A program made the position numbers and the translations under genes. Below are positions 8,487 to 17,582 of a DNA stretch of 64,000 nucleotides, in pieces. The stretch is from CAVTWH01 sp963738365. Lineage in GTDB: Bacteria; Actinomycetota; Actinomycetes; Mycobacteriales; Micromonosporaceae. The stretch's first letter is position 1; every line of letters starts with the position of its first letter. The notes beneath the pieces were generated by a model. The model saw only the letters and a list, made by a program, of their open reading frames with translations, ran no database searches and was not told the origin of the DNA. The DNA is taken from positions 1,116,001 through 1,180,000 of the forward strand of contig CAVTWH010000010.1 of assembly GCA_963738365.1 (NCBI GenBank), read 5' to 3'.

Positions 8487-9269
8487 TCAGCCGGCGGAGA
8501 GCTCCGCGATGATCAGGTCGTCGACCTCGGTGCGCAGCCGCTCCCGGGCCGGGCGGCTGAGCCCCTCGTCGGTGACCACCACGTGCGCGTCCGCGAGCTG
8601 CGCGATGGTCGAAATGCCCAGTGTCTCCCACTTGGTATGGTCGGCCACCACGACCAGCTGCCGGGCCACCGCCACCAGCGCCCGGTTGGTCTCCGCCTCC
8701 AGCAGGTTCGGCGTGGTGAAGCCGGAGCGCGGGCTCATCCCGTGTACGCCCAGGAAGAGCAGGTCCAGGTTGAGCTGCTGGACGGCGTGTACGGCGAACG
8801 GGCCGACCAGGGCGTCGGAGGGGGTACGGATGCCGCCGGTGAGCACCACCGTGCGGTCGCTGCGCGGGGCGCGGTAGAAGACGTCGGCCACCGGCACCGA
8901 GTTGGTCAGCACGGTCAGCCCCGGCACCTCCAGCAGGTGCTGGGCGAGCAGGCAGGTGGTGGTACCCGCGGAGAGCGCCACCGCGGTCCCCGGCGTGACG
9001 AGCTGGGCGGCCCGGGCGGCGATCGCCTCCTTCTCGGCGCGCTGGCGGACCAGCTTGGCGGTGAACCCGGGCTCCTGCGCGGAGTGCTGGTCGACCGGGG
9101 CGGCGCCGCCGTGCACCTTGGCCACCAGGCCGCGCTCGGCCAGCGCCTCCAGGTCGCGCCGGATGGTGATGTCGGAGACGCCGAACTGCCGGACCAGCTC
9201 GCCCACCCGTACCCCACCGCGTTGGCGGACCAGCTCCTGGATGGCGGTCTGGCGCTGGTGGGCGAGCAT
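8487..9269 (-). CDS. DeoR-family transcriptional regulator of the galactoside cassette
   Basis: 260 aa. An N-terminal DeoR winged helix (QELVRQRGGVRVGELVRQFG, SDITIRRDLEAL) is followed by a sugar-phosphate sensor domain with the LSAGTTT and DLLFLGVHG motifs. The ATG at 9269 shares its A with the stop of the beta-galactosidase gene (TGATG), so translation is coupled. It probably represses the divergent GH42 and ABC transporter genes until a phosphosugar accumulates (inference from family and context). An in-frame start further upstream would overlap the galactosidase gene and is unlikely. Confidence 0.88.
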   Translation of the reverse strand: MLAHQRQTAIQELVRQRGGVRVGELVRQFGVSDITIRRDLEALAERGLVAKVHGGAAPVDQHSAQEPGFTAKLVRQRAEKEAIAARAAQLVTPGTAVALSAGTTTCLLAQHLLEVPGLTVLTNSVPVADVFYRAPRSDRTVVLTGGIRTPSDALVGPFAVHAVQQLNLDLLFLGVHGMSPRSGFTTPNLLEAETNRALVAVARQLVVVADHTKWETLGISTIAQLADAHVVVTDEGLSRPARERLRTEVDDLIIAELSAG

Positions 9270-11275
9270 CAGCGCGCCCCGGCCGGTTCGCCGCCCCGGG
9301 CCTGCTCCCGCAGGACGACGACGCCGCCCGCCGGTACCTGTGTGGGGTTGACCGCTCCGGTGAGCAGGTCGGTGCCGGGCCGGTCGACCGGGACCGCGGT
9401 CGCCGCGTGGTTGATGAGGAAGAGCAGCCGGGCACCGTCGGGGTGCGTCCGGCGGATCACCTCCAGACCACGCGGCGGCCGCGGGACCGGGGCGGCCACC
9501 CCGGCCTGTGCGCACACCGTCTCCAGCAGGGTCCGCAGGTCGGGGCCGGCCAGCCGGGTACCGACGTACCAGGCGTGGCCGTTGCGGGTCAGCGCCGGCA
9601 GACCGGCCAGCGCGCCGTCGGCGTAGCGGGCCAGCACCTGCGCCTGCTCGGCCCGGCAGCGCTCGGACCAGACCTGGCCGGTGGCGCCGTTGTCGAGCCG
9701 GACCGATCGGCCGGCCAGCAGTGGCGCGTACTCCTCGACCCGGATGCCGAGCAGGTCGCGCAGCGCACCGGGGTAGCCGCCCAGGTGGACCTGGTCGTGC
9801 TGGTCCACCACGCCGCTGTACGGACCGACCAGCAGGGTGCCGCCGGCGTCCAGGTAGCCGCGCAGGTTGGCCGCGCCGGCCTCGTCGAGCAGGTACAGCG
9901 CCGGTACCAGCACCGCCTGGTACCGGCCCAGGTCGGCGTCGGGTTGGGCCAGGTCGGCGGTGATGCCCAGCCGGAGCAGCTCGCCGTGCCAGCGCCGGAC
10001 CTCGTCCTCGCCGGCCATGTCGTCACTGGGCTGGGCGGGGTGCTGCTGGGCCCAGAAACTCGGGTAGCTGTGCAGCAGCGCGACCGGCGCCTCGACCGCG
10101 GCGCCCAGCACCGGGGCCAGCGCCTCGAGGTACCCGCCGAGGCGCACCACGTCGCGGAAGACCTCGCTGTCCGGCCCGGCGTGCGGCAGCATCGCCGAGT
10201 GCCACTTCTCCGCGCCGGCCCGGGACGCCCGCCACTGGAAGAACATGGCGCCCTGGCTGCCCCGGGCAACGTGGCTGAGGCTGTTGCGGATCAGCTCGCC
10301 GGGTCCCTTGGGGACGTTGCGCGGCTGCCAGTTGACGGCGCTGGTGGAGTGCTCCATGAGCAGCCACTCGCCGCCGGCCAGGCTGCGGGTGAGGTCGGCG
10401 GAGTAGGCCAGGTGGGCGTAGTTGTCCGGCTCGGTGCCGAGCAGGTAGTGGTCGGTGGAGACGACGTCCAGCTCGCCGGCCCAGCGCCAGTAGTCCAGCT
10501 TGTCGAACATGCCGGCCATGAAGTTGGTGGTGACCGGGGTGTCCGGGGACAGCTCGCGCAGCACGTCGCGCTCGGCGGTGTAGAGCGACAGCAGCGCGTC
10601 CGAGGAGAACCGGCGGAAGTCCAGCTCCTGCCCGGGGTTGGCGAAGCTCGGCGTGGCCCGGGGCGGCAGTACCTGCGCCCAGTCGGTGTAGCGCTGTGAC
10701 CAGAAGTCGGTGCCCCAGGCGGTGTTGAGCGCGTCGAGGTCCTTGTCGTAGCGCTCGGCCAGCCAGTCCCGGAAGGCGGCGGCGCTGACGTCGCAGTAGC
10801 AGTGCGCGACGTGGCAGCCGTACTCGTTGTTGACGTGCCACAGGGCCAGCGCGGGGTGCTGGGCGTACCGGCCGGCCAGCGCCCGGACCAGGGCCAGCGC
10901 GGCGGTCCGGTACTCCGGTGAGCTGGGGCAGTAGGCCTGCCGGCTGCCCCAGCTCAGGCGCCGGCCGTCCCGGTCGACGGGCAGCGAACGGGGATGGGCG
11001 TGCGAGAACCACGGCGGGGGCGAGGCGGTGGCGGTGGCCAGGTCGACCGCGATGCCGCCGGCGTGCAGCAGGTCGAGCACCTCGTCGAGCCAGTCGAAGC
11101 GGTACCCGCGCTCCGGTCCGGGCTGTAGTGCCGCCCAGCTGAACACCCCGACGGTGGCCATGGTGACGCCGGCCTCGCGCATCAGCGCGACGTCGTCGCG
11201 CCAGGTGTCGGATGGCCACTGCTCGGGGTTGTAGTCGGCGCCGAAGCAGAGCCGACCGTGGTGCGGCGGGTACAT
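9269..11275 (-). CDS. GH42 beta-galactosidase
   Basis: A 668-residue glycoside hydrolase family 42 protein. It starts with the family signature FGADYNPEQWP. The acid/base Glu lies in WHVNNEYG and the nucleophile Glu in LLMEHSTSAVNW. A beta-galactosidase trimerisation-like domain follows, and the C-terminus is a small beta domain. There is no signal peptide, so it hydrolyses imported beta-galactosides in the cytoplasm. ATG 11275 is preferred because the family motif follows directly; a TTG at 11326 is an alternative. It is divergent from the importer genes and overlaps deoR. Confidence 0.92.
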   Translation of the reverse strand: MYPPHHGRLCFGADYNPEQWPSDTWRDDVALMREAGVTMATVGVFSWAALQPGPERGYRFDWLDEVLDLLHAGGIAVDLATATASPPPWFSHAHPRSLPVDRDGRRLSWGSRQAYCPSSPEYRTAALALVRALAGRYAQHPALALWHVNNEYGCHVAHCYCDVSAAAFRDWLAERYDKDLDALNTAWGTDFWSQRYTDWAQVLPPRATPSFANPGQELDFRRFSSDALLSLYTAERDVLRELSPDTPVTTNFMAGMFDKLDYWRWAGELDVVSTDHYLLGTEPDNYAHLAYSADLTRSLAGGEWLLMEHSTSAVNWQPRNVPKGPGELIRNSLSHVARGSQGAMFFQWRASRAGAEKWHSAMLPHAGPDSEVFRDVVRLGGYLEALAPVLGAAVEAPVALLHSYPSFWAQQHPAQPSDDMAGEDEVRRWHGELLRLGITADLAQPDADLGRYQAVLVPALYLLDEAGAANLRGYLDAGGTLLVGPYSGVVDQHDQVHLGGYPGALRDLLGIRVEEYAPLLAGRSVRLDNGATGQVWSERCRAEQAQVLARYADGALAGLPALTRNGHAWYVGTRLAGPDLRTLLETVCAQAGVAAPVPRPPRGLEVIRRTHPDGARLLFLINHAATAVPVDRPGTDLLTGAVNPTQVPAGGVVVLREQARGGEPAGAR

Positions 11276-11373
11276 GCGTACAGAGTGCAGTCCTGATCCG
11301 TCATGAGTCAACAGAAGGGAACACAACGATTACGTCTCCCGACAACCCGTTGCCTTGCCGGCCAATTAGGTAA

Positions 11374-11428
11374 CAGCAGGGAAACATTGCTGCTGCGGGC
11401 TATTGACAGGCGAGCAACGGGGCGTTGC
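11374..11428. promoter_or_regulatory. Divergent promoter and candidate operators for the sugar cassette
   Basis: The 213-bp divergent spacer holds a plus-strand TTGACA (11403-11408) and two inverted repeats. A perfect one, GCAACG-GGG-CGTTGC (11414-11428), sits in the -35/-10 spacer. CAGCAG-N10-CTGCTG (11374-11395) lies just upstream. A shorter CAAC-CC-GTTG lies near 11344. The -10 (about 11426) is weak. The perfect repeat is the best candidate binding site for the linked DeoR regulator. Confidence 0.5.
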
Positions 11429-11488
11429 ACTGTGACGAGTTATGAACGCTTGCGTTTGAAACCGATCGACAATCGCCAGGAGGAGCAT

Positions 11489-12886
11489 ATGGCTTACCCC
11501 CTCTCGCGGCGCACCGTGCTGCGGGGATCCCTGCTCGGAGCCGGCGCGCTGGCGGTTCCCGCCGCCCTCGCCGGCTGTGGAGACGACAAGAAGAAGACCG
11601 GCGGGACCACCGTCAACAAGTCGGTCACCTTCGGCTCCAACTACTCCGACGACGTGCCGAAGAAGGCGTTCGCCGACAGCCTCGCCAAGTTCGACACGAA
11701 ACAGGGTTACACGACAAAGGTCAACACGGTCGACCACAACTCGTTCCAGGAGAACATCACCCGGTACCTGCAGGGCAGCCCGGACGACGCCTACAACTGG
11801 TTCGCCGGCTTCCGGATGCGGTACTTCGCGGCGCAGGGTCTGGCGCCGCCGATCGACGACGTCTGGGAGACCATCGGCGCCAACTACAGCGACGCCTTCA
11901 AGAAGGCGTCGACCGGCGACGACGGCAAGAAGTACTTCGTCCCGTTCTACAACTACCCGTGGGCGCTGTTCTACCGCAAGAGCGTCTGGCAGGCCAAGGG
12001 CTACCAGGTCCCGAAGACCATCGACGAGCTCAAGACGCTGGCCGCCAAGATGAAGGCGGACGGGCTGTCCCCGATCGGCTTCGCCGACAAGGACGGCTGG
12101 CCGGCGATGGGCACCTTCGACCAGCTCAACATGCGGCTCAACGGGTACGACTTCCACATCAACCTGATGGCGTACAAGGAGTCGTGGACCAGCCCGAAGG
12201 TCAAGGCGGTCTTCGACCTGTGGAAGAGCCTGCTGCCGTTCCACCAGTCCGGCGCCAACGGGCGTACCTGGCAGGAGGCGGCCCAGGACCTCGGCGCCAA
12301 GAAGACCGGCATGTACCTGCTGGGCAGCTTCGTGGCCCAGCAGTTCAAGGGCGCCGACCTCGACGACCTGGACTTCTTCGGCTTCCCCGAGGTCGACTCC
12401 ACGATCGGCAGCGGCGCGGTCGAGGCACCGATCGACGGCTTCATGGTCTCCAAGAAGGCCAAGAACCCCGCCGGCGCCAAGGAGGTGCTCAAGTACCTGG
12501 GCACCGCCGAGGCGCAGGGCATCTACCTGAAGAGCGACCCGAGCGACGTCGGCGCCAACAACAAGACCGACAGCAGCGGCTACAACGCGCTGCAGAAGAA
12601 GGCCGCCGAGTTCATCGGCTCGGCCAAGCAGATCTCCCAGTTCCTGGACCGGGACGCCAACCCCACCTTCGCCTCCACCGTGATGATCCCGGCGCTGCAG
12701 GGGTTCATCGGCAACCCGAACGACATCGACGGGCTGCTGAAGAGCATCGACTCGCAGGCCAAGAGCATCTACTCTCTGACCCCGTGCCGGCGGGGACACC
12801 CGCCGGCACGGACCCCACAGCCCGTACCGGCCGCCGACCACCTGCGACGAGGAGCCGGCCGGCGTGACAACAAGGCGGTCCCGTGA
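11489..12886 (+). CDS. ABC sugar-binding lipoprotein (C-terminus uncertain)
   Basis: A 465-aa extracellular solute-binding protein of the CUT1 family. It has a Tat-type signal (SRRTVLRG) and lipobox LAGC with Cys30. The start is set by AGGAGG at 11479-11484. It should capture galacto-oligosaccharides for the permeases downstream. The last ~38 residues, after SIYS, are Pro/Arg-rich and unlike the family. They are encoded across a strong hairpin, and a TGA in the +1 frame (12777-12779) sits where a normal end is expected. A one-base insertion near 12775 would explain this. As written, the stop overlaps the next start (GTGA). Confidence 0.82.
   Translation: MAYPLSRRTVLRGSLLGAGALAVPAALAGCGDDKKKTGGTTVNKSVTFGSNYSDDVPKKAFADSLAKFDTKQGYTTKVNTVDHNSFQENITRYLQGSPDDAYNWFAGFRMRYFAAQGLAPPIDDVWETIGANYSDAFKKASTGDDGKKYFVPFYNYPWALFYRKSVWQAKGYQVPKTIDELKTLAAKMKADGLSPIGFADKDGWPAMGTFDQLNMRLNGYDFHINLMAYKESWTSPKVKAVFDLWKSLLPFHQSGANGRTWQEAAQDLGAKKTGMYLLGSFVAQQFKGADLDDLDFFGFPEVDSTIGSGAVEAPIDGFMVSKKAKNPAGAKEVLKYLGTAEAQGIYLKSDPSDVGANNKTDSSGYNALQKKAAEFIGSAKQISQFLDRDANPTFASTVMIPALQGFIGNPNDIDGLLKSIDSQAKSIYSLTPCRRGHPPARTPQPVPAADHLRRGAGRRDNKAVP
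12783..12812 (+). terminator. Strong hairpin at the end of the binding-protein gene
   Basis: CCGTGCCGGCGGG and CCCGCCGGCACGG form a perfect 13-bp stem with the loop GACA. Stem-loops in this position are common between a binding-protein gene and its permeases, where they lower permease expression. Here it falls inside the apparent coding extension, which supports the view that the true stop lies just upstream. Confidence 0.65.
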
Positions 12887-13830
12887 CGTCCCCTCCCTTG
12901 ACGGCGCAGGCGCCGGCTCCGCAGGCCACCCAGGCCCGCGGCCGCCGGCGCCGCCGGCTGAGCAAGCTGACCAGCCGGGACTACTCGGTGCTGGCGGTGC
13001 TGCTCGGCATCCCGGTCCTGCTGGACCTGGCGCTCATCTGGGCCACCACGGTGGCCTCGATCGGCCTGTCGTTCACCAGCTACAACGGCGTCACCGACGT
13101 CAAGTGGGTGGGCTGGCGCAACTACGTGCAGATCTTCACCATCTACGAGCCGTTCTGGCGGGCGGTCCGTAACAACCTGCTGTGGCTGGGCGTACTGGGG
13201 GTGATCGCCACTCCGCTCGGGCTGTTCTTCGCCTTCCTGCTGGACAAGAACATCCGGTTCAGCCGGGTCTACCAGAGCATGTTCTACATGCCGGTGGTGC
13301 TCTCCCTCGCGGTCGTCGGCTTCATCGCCCAACTGGTCTACTCCCGCGACCACGGCGCGCTCAACGTGCTGCTCGGCCGCGCCGACCATCCGACCGACTG
13401 GCTCGGCGACCCGAAGATCAATATCTGGGCGATCCTGGTCGCCGCGGTCTGGCGGCACACCGGGTACGTCATGATCCTCTACCTGGCCGGCCTCAAGTCG
13501 GTCGATCCGGCGCTGAAGGAGGCCGCCGTCATCGACGGCGCCAACGAGCGGCAGATCTTCTTCCGGGTGGTCTTCCCCACGCTGCGCCCCATCAACATCA
13601 TCGTGCTGGTCATCACGGTGATCGAGGCGCTGCGCGCGTTCGACATCGTGTACGCGATCAACTCCGGGCGCAACGGCCTGGAGCTGCTGTCCGTACTGGT
13701 CACCCAGAACATCGTCGGTGAGGCGAGCCGGATCGGCTTCGGCTCGGCGATCGCGGTCATCCTGCTGACCACCTCGCTGGGCTTCGTGATCGCCTACCTG
13801 TCGCAGATCATCCGGGAGGAACGGCGATGA
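12883..13830 (+). CDS. ABC sugar transporter permease (MalF-like)
   Basis: A 315-aa inner-membrane permease with six TM helices and the cytoplasmic EAA loop EAAVIDGANERQIFFRVVFP that docks the ATPase. It forms a heterodimer with the next gene product. No ATPase gene is present, so a shared MsiK-type ATPase probably powers it, as is usual for CUT1 systems in actinobacteria (inference). The start is uncertain. GTG 12883 gives the full frame, with AAGGCGG only 4 nt upstream. A better site (GAGGAG 12849-12854) serves a GTG at 12864 in another frame. Confidence 0.88.
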   Translation: MTSPPLTAQAPAPQATQARGRRRRRLSKLTSRDYSVLAVLLGIPVLLDLALIWATTVASIGLSFTSYNGVTDVKWVGWRNYVQIFTIYEPFWRAVRNNLLWLGVLGVIATPLGLFFAFLLDKNIRFSRVYQSMFYMPVVLSLAVVGFIAQLVYSRDHGALNVLLGRADHPTDWLGDPKINIWAILVAAVWRHTGYVMILYLAGLKSVDPALKEAAVIDGANERQIFFRVVFPTLRPINIIVLVITVIEALRAFDIVYAINSGRNGLELLSVLVTQNIVGEASRIGFGSAIAVILLTTSLGFVIAYLSQIIREERR

Positions 13831-14753
13831 GTACCGCCACCGTTACGCCGCGTACCGTCGCCAGCGGACCCCGCCCGGTGCCCCGGCGCAACCGCAAACA
13901 CGTCCGCCCGGCCCGCGTCCTGCTCTACGCCTTCCTCACCGTGGTGGCGCTGGGCTGGCTCGCGCCGCTGCTGCTGGCCGTGTACGCCTCGCTGCGCCCC
14001 TACCAGGAGACCGCCAAGTACGGCTACTTCTCCTGGCCGCACAAGCTCTCCCTGCACTACTACGCCGCGGCGTGGACCGGCGCCGAAATGCCCCGCTACT
14101 TCAAGAACACGCTCTACATCGCCGTACCGTCGGTGCTGCTGGTGCTGTTCTTCTCCTCGTTCGTGGCGTTCGCGCTGTCCCGGTTCAAGATCCCCGGGCG
14201 CAAGACGCTGCTGGTGATGTTCACCGCCGGCAACCTGCTGCCCCCGCAGGTGATGGTCACGCCGCTGTACACGGCGTACACCAAGATCCCGGTACCCGAG
14301 TGGATGTCCAGCTCGCTCACCCTCTACGACTCCTACCTCGGCGTGATCGCGATCCACGTGGCGTTCCAGACCGGCTTCTGCGTGTTCGTGCTCTACAACT
14401 ACATGCAGACCATCCCCACCGAGCTGACCGAGGCCGCGGTGGTCGACGGGGCCAGCGTCTGGCGCCAGTACTGGCAGGTGATCCTGCCGCTCACCCGGCC
14501 GGCGCTGGGGGCGCTGGCCACCCTGGAGTTCACCTGGATCTACAACGACTTCCTGTGGGCCCTGGTGCTGATGACCAGCGGCGACAAGTTGCCGGTGACC
14601 AGCGCGCTGAACAACCTGCGTGGCCAGTTCTTCACCGACTACAACCTGCTCGCGGCCGGTTCGGTGCTGGTCGCGCTGCCCACCCTGATCGTCTTCTTCG
14701 CGCTGCAGAAGCAGTTCGTCTCCGGGCTGACCCTGGGTGCCAACAAGGGGTAA
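13827..14753 (+). CDS. ABC sugar transporter permease (MalG-like)
   Basis: 308 aa, six TM helices, EAA motif EAAVVDGASVWRQYWQVILP. It is the partner permease of the CUT1 importer and starts with an ATGA overlap on the upstream permease. The C-terminus KQFVSGLTLGANKG is typical of MalG-like proteins. It is the last gene of the importer operon; cca follows after 42 bp but has its own apparent promoter. Confidence 0.92.
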   Translation: MSTATVTPRTVASGPRPVPRRNRKHVRPARVLLYAFLTVVALGWLAPLLLAVYASLRPYQETAKYGYFSWPHKLSLHYYAAAWTGAEMPRYFKNTLYIAVPSVLLVLFFSSFVAFALSRFKIPGRKTLLVMFTAGNLLPPQVMVTPLYTAYTKIPVPEWMSSSLTLYDSYLGVIAIHVAFQTGFCVFVLYNYMQTIPTELTEAAVVDGASVWRQYWQVILPLTRPALGALATLEFTWIYNDFLWALVLMTSGDKLPVTSALNNLRGQFFTDYNLLAAGSVLVALPTLIVFFALQKQFVSGLTLGANKG

Positions 14754-14795
14754 CCGGTGGCGCCGGCCGGCCCGATCGGTAGGCTGGCCGGCGCT

Positions 14796-16232
14796 ATGGG
14801 CGAATTGAGTACCGCACAGCGCCAGGCGCTGGCCGAACTGACCCGCGTCTTCCCCGTCGTCGACGAGGCCGGGCGGCGCTTCGCCGCGGCCGGGCACGAA
14901 CTGCACCTGGTCGGCGGCTCGGTCCGGGACGCGCTGCTCGGCCGGCTCGGCGACGACCTCGACTTCGCCACCTCGGCCCGGCCCGAGCAGACCCTGGCCA
15001 TCGTCAAGGGCTGGGCCGAGACCACCTGGGAGACCGGGCGGGAGTTCGGCACCATCGGCGCCGCCCGCAAGGGGCTGCGGCTGGAGATCACCACCTACCG
15101 CGCCGAGGCGTACGACGGGGTCAGCCGCAACCCGCAGGTCGCCTACGGTGACAGCCTCGCCGCCGACCTGTCCCGGCGCGACTTCACCGTCAACGCGCTG
15201 GCGCTGTCCGTACCCGGGCACGAGTTCACCGACCTGTTCGGCGGCCTGGCCGACCTGGCCCAGGGCGTGCTGCGCACCCCGGCGGCGCCGGAGCGCAGCT
15301 TCGGCGACGACCCGCTGCGGATGCTGCGGGCCGCCCGGTTCGCCGCCCAGCTGCGCTTCCGGCTCGACCCGCCGGTGCGCGCAGCGATGGCCGCGATGGC
15401 CGCCGACCTGGACCGGATCACCGCCGAGCGGATCCGGGACGAGTTCACCAAGCTGCTGCTCGGCGCCGACCCGGTGACCGGGCTGCGGCTGCTGGTGGAC
15501 ACCGGGCTGGCCGACCGGTTCCTGCCCGAGCTGTCCGGCCTCAAGCTGGAGATCGACGAGCACGCCCAGCACAAGGACGTCTACGAGCACACCCTGACCG
15601 TGGTGGCCAACGCTGTCCGGCTGGAGCGCGAGGGCCCCGACTTCGTACTGCGGATGGCGGCGCTCATGCACGACGTGGGCAAGCCGGCCACCAAGGCGGT
15701 CGGCCCGGACCGCCGGGTCAGCTTCCACCACCACGAGGTGGTCGGCGCCCGGCTGACCAAGGCGCGGATGAAGGCGCTGCGCTACCCCCGCGACGTCACC
15801 GCCGCCGTGGTCGAGCTGGTCGCCCTGCACCTGCGCTTCTACGGGTACGGCCGGGGCGAGTGGACCGACAGCGCGGTACGTCGCTACGTCACCGACGCCG
15901 GTGACCTGCTGCCCCGGCTGCACCAGCTGACCCGCTCCGACTGCACCACCCGCAACCGCCGCAAGGCGGCGGCGCTGTCGGCCGACTACGACGAGCTGGA
16001 GCGCCGGATCGCCGAGATCGCCGCCGCCGAGGACCTCGCCCGGGTCCGCCCCGACCTGGACGGCAACGCCATCATGACGCTGCTCGGGCTGCCGCCCGGC
16101 CCGCTGGTCGGGCTGGCCTGGCGCCACCTCAAAGAGCTGCGCCTGGAGCACGGCCCGCTGGATCACGACGACGCGGTCGCCGCCCTGCTGGAGTGGGCGC
16201 GGGAGCAGGGCATCACCGCACCGGGGCGCTGA
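14796..16232 (+). CDS. cca: CCA tRNA nucleotidyltransferase
   Basis: A 478-aa class II polymerase-beta-fold nucleotidyltransferase (pcnA/Rv3907c type). The head domain carries LVGGSVRDALLGR and the DLD metal motif in DDLDFAT. The tRNA-binding middle region follows, and the C-terminal HD domain has MHDVGKP. It adds or repairs the 3' CCA of tRNAs. ATG 14796 is preferred: TAGGCT at 14780-14785 looks like a -10 element giving a nearly leaderless mRNA. A GTG at 14757 with AAGGGG is the alternative. Confidence 0.93.
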   Translation: MGELSTAQRQALAELTRVFPVVDEAGRRFAAAGHELHLVGGSVRDALLGRLGDDLDFATSARPEQTLAIVKGWAETTWETGREFGTIGAARKGLRLEITTYRAEAYDGVSRNPQVAYGDSLAADLSRRDFTVNALALSVPGHEFTDLFGGLADLAQGVLRTPAAPERSFGDDPLRMLRAARFAAQLRFRLDPPVRAAMAAMAADLDRITAERIRDEFTKLLLGADPVTGLRLLVDTGLADRFLPELSGLKLEIDEHAQHKDVYEHTLTVVANAVRLEREGPDFVLRMAALMHDVGKPATKAVGPDRRVSFHHHEVVGARLTKARMKALRYPRDVTAAVVELVALHLRFYGYGRGEWTDSAVRRYVTDAGDLLPRLHQLTRSDCTTRNRRKAAALSADYDELERRIAEIAAAEDLARVRPDLDGNAIMTLLGLPPGPLVGLAWRHLKELRLEHGPLDHDDAVAALLEWAREQGITAPGR

Positions 16233-16371
16233 TCCGCGCGCCCGCATCACAGTCCGTCACCGGACAGCGCTGCGTGATCGGAAAGTTGTCCTCTCCGGCT
16301 AACGTGCACAGCACATTCCCGCCCCGGCGGGGGTACCGGCACCGTTCGGTCGTGCGCTGAGGAGACATGCG

Positions 16372-17394
16372 ATGCAGCCCTGCCCCGTGTGTGGAAATAC
16401 GGGCATCGACGCCAACGGCTACTGCACCACGTGCTCGACCTACCTGGGCACACCGCAGCAGGGCTATCCAGGGCAGCCGCAGTACGGCGCCGCCTACCCC
16501 GGCCAACCGGTGAGCGGCCCGGGCAACGCGCCGACCACCCCCTACCCGGCGCAGCCGCCCGCCGGGCCGGCGCCCACCACGCCGTATCCGGTGTACCCGC
16601 CGAGCAGCTCGGTGCCCTACTCGGGCGCACCGGCGAGCGCCCCCGGCTACGGGCCGGCCAGTTCGCCGCCCGCCTACACGCCGGGCTACGCCAGCGGCGC
16701 GCCGGCCGGGTACGGGCCGCCGGCCAGCGCCCCGCCCGGGTTCTCCGGCCCCGGCTACGGGTACCCGACCGCGCCGCCCGAGCCGCCGAAGAAGTCCTAC
16801 ACCGGCGCCATCGTGGCCGCCTGCCTGGGACTGGTGGTGCTGGTCGCCGCCATCGTGGTGGTGTTCGTGGTGAAGAGCCACAAGGACACCCCGGTTGCCC
16901 AGCCCACCCGGCAGCCCACCGCCGGCCCGTCGGCGCACCCGTCGGCGTCCGCCAGCGTCAACGCCAAGGGCATCGACACCTGCGTGATCGGTTCCTGGAA
17001 GGTGATCTCCGAGCAGCTCAAGGACGACTTCCCGGACATCGACGACGTGCCGCTGTCGCTGAAGAACAACTACAAGATGACGCTGACCGCGGACGGCACG
17101 GCGACCGAGGACTACGAGGCGTACGGCGACGAGACCGACTACTTCGCCGACTACCAGGGCCACACCTACCAGCTCGCCTTCGACGGCACGCTGACCTACA
17201 ACTTCACCACCAGCTCGGGGACCCTCTCGGCCACCAAGTCGATCACCAATGGCCGGTACGGGAAGTGGAAGGACGGCAAGTCCATCGACTCCGGCTCCAA
17301 CGACTTCGACGACTACGACTGGTCGTACAGCTGCTCCGGGGACACCATGACCCGGCAGCTGTCCAACGACACCCAGCGGCTGACCCGGCTGTAG
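16372..17394 (+). CDS. Zinc-ribbon, single-TM protein with extracellular GxW domain (paralogue 1)
   Basis: A 340-aa protein of unknown function. Residues 1-25 contain CPVCGN and CTTC, a small zinc ribbon. About 110 residues rich in Pro, Gly and Tyr follow, then one TM helix (near 142-166) and a C-terminal outside domain of about 140 residues. That domain starts CVIGSWKVISEQ and contains HTYQLAFDGTL and YSCSGDTMTRQL. The GxW start and beta-rich pattern recall lipocalin-like barrels (inference). Its neighbour at 17583 has the same plan. GAGGAG precedes the ATG. The last five codons are duplicated downstream (17377-17484). Confidence 0.75.
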   Translation: MQPCPVCGNTGIDANGYCTTCSTYLGTPQQGYPGQPQYGAAYPGQPVSGPGNAPTTPYPAQPPAGPAPTTPYPVYPPSSSVPYSGAPASAPGYGPASSPPAYTPGYASGAPAGYGPPASAPPGFSGPGYGYPTAPPEPPKKSYTGAIVAACLGLVVLVAAIVVVFVVKSHKDTPVAQPTRQPTAGPSAHPSASASVNAKGIDTCVIGSWKVISEQLKDDFPDIDDVPLSLKNNYKMTLTADGTATEDYEAYGDETDYFADYQGHTYQLAFDGTLTYNFTTSSGTLSATKSITNGRYGKWKDGKSIDSGSNDFDDYDWSYSCSGDTMTRQLSNDTQRLTRL

Positions 17395-17484
17395 GCCGCC
17401 GGGCGGCTGACCCGGCTGTAGGCCGCGGGGCGGCTGATCCGGCTGTAGGCCGCGGGGCGGCTGATCCGGCTGTAGGCCGTGGGT
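17377..17484 (+). repeat. Four 27-bp tandem repeats containing the gene's stop codon
   Basis: Copies start at 17377, 17404, 17431 and 17458. Copy one is the gene end (RLTRL and TAG). Since 27 is a multiple of three, each later copy repeats the same codons and stop in frame. Copies differ by one to three bases. This looks like recent slippage expansion of a gene terminus. Confidence 0.85.
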
Positions 17485-17582
17485 AGCCGGCGGTACGCGC
17501 GGCGGGGCCGGGTCGGATAGCCTCACGGGGTCTGCCGGTACGGCGCGAGCCGGTACGGCGCGAGGGGGGAGGGGCGGCGACC

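Noticed and set aside
12864..13172. Plus-strand frame with a strong ribosome site before the permease
   Set aside because: Its protein is low-complexity Arg/Pro/Ala and overlaps a clear permease in another frame; kept only as a hint of a frame disturbance.
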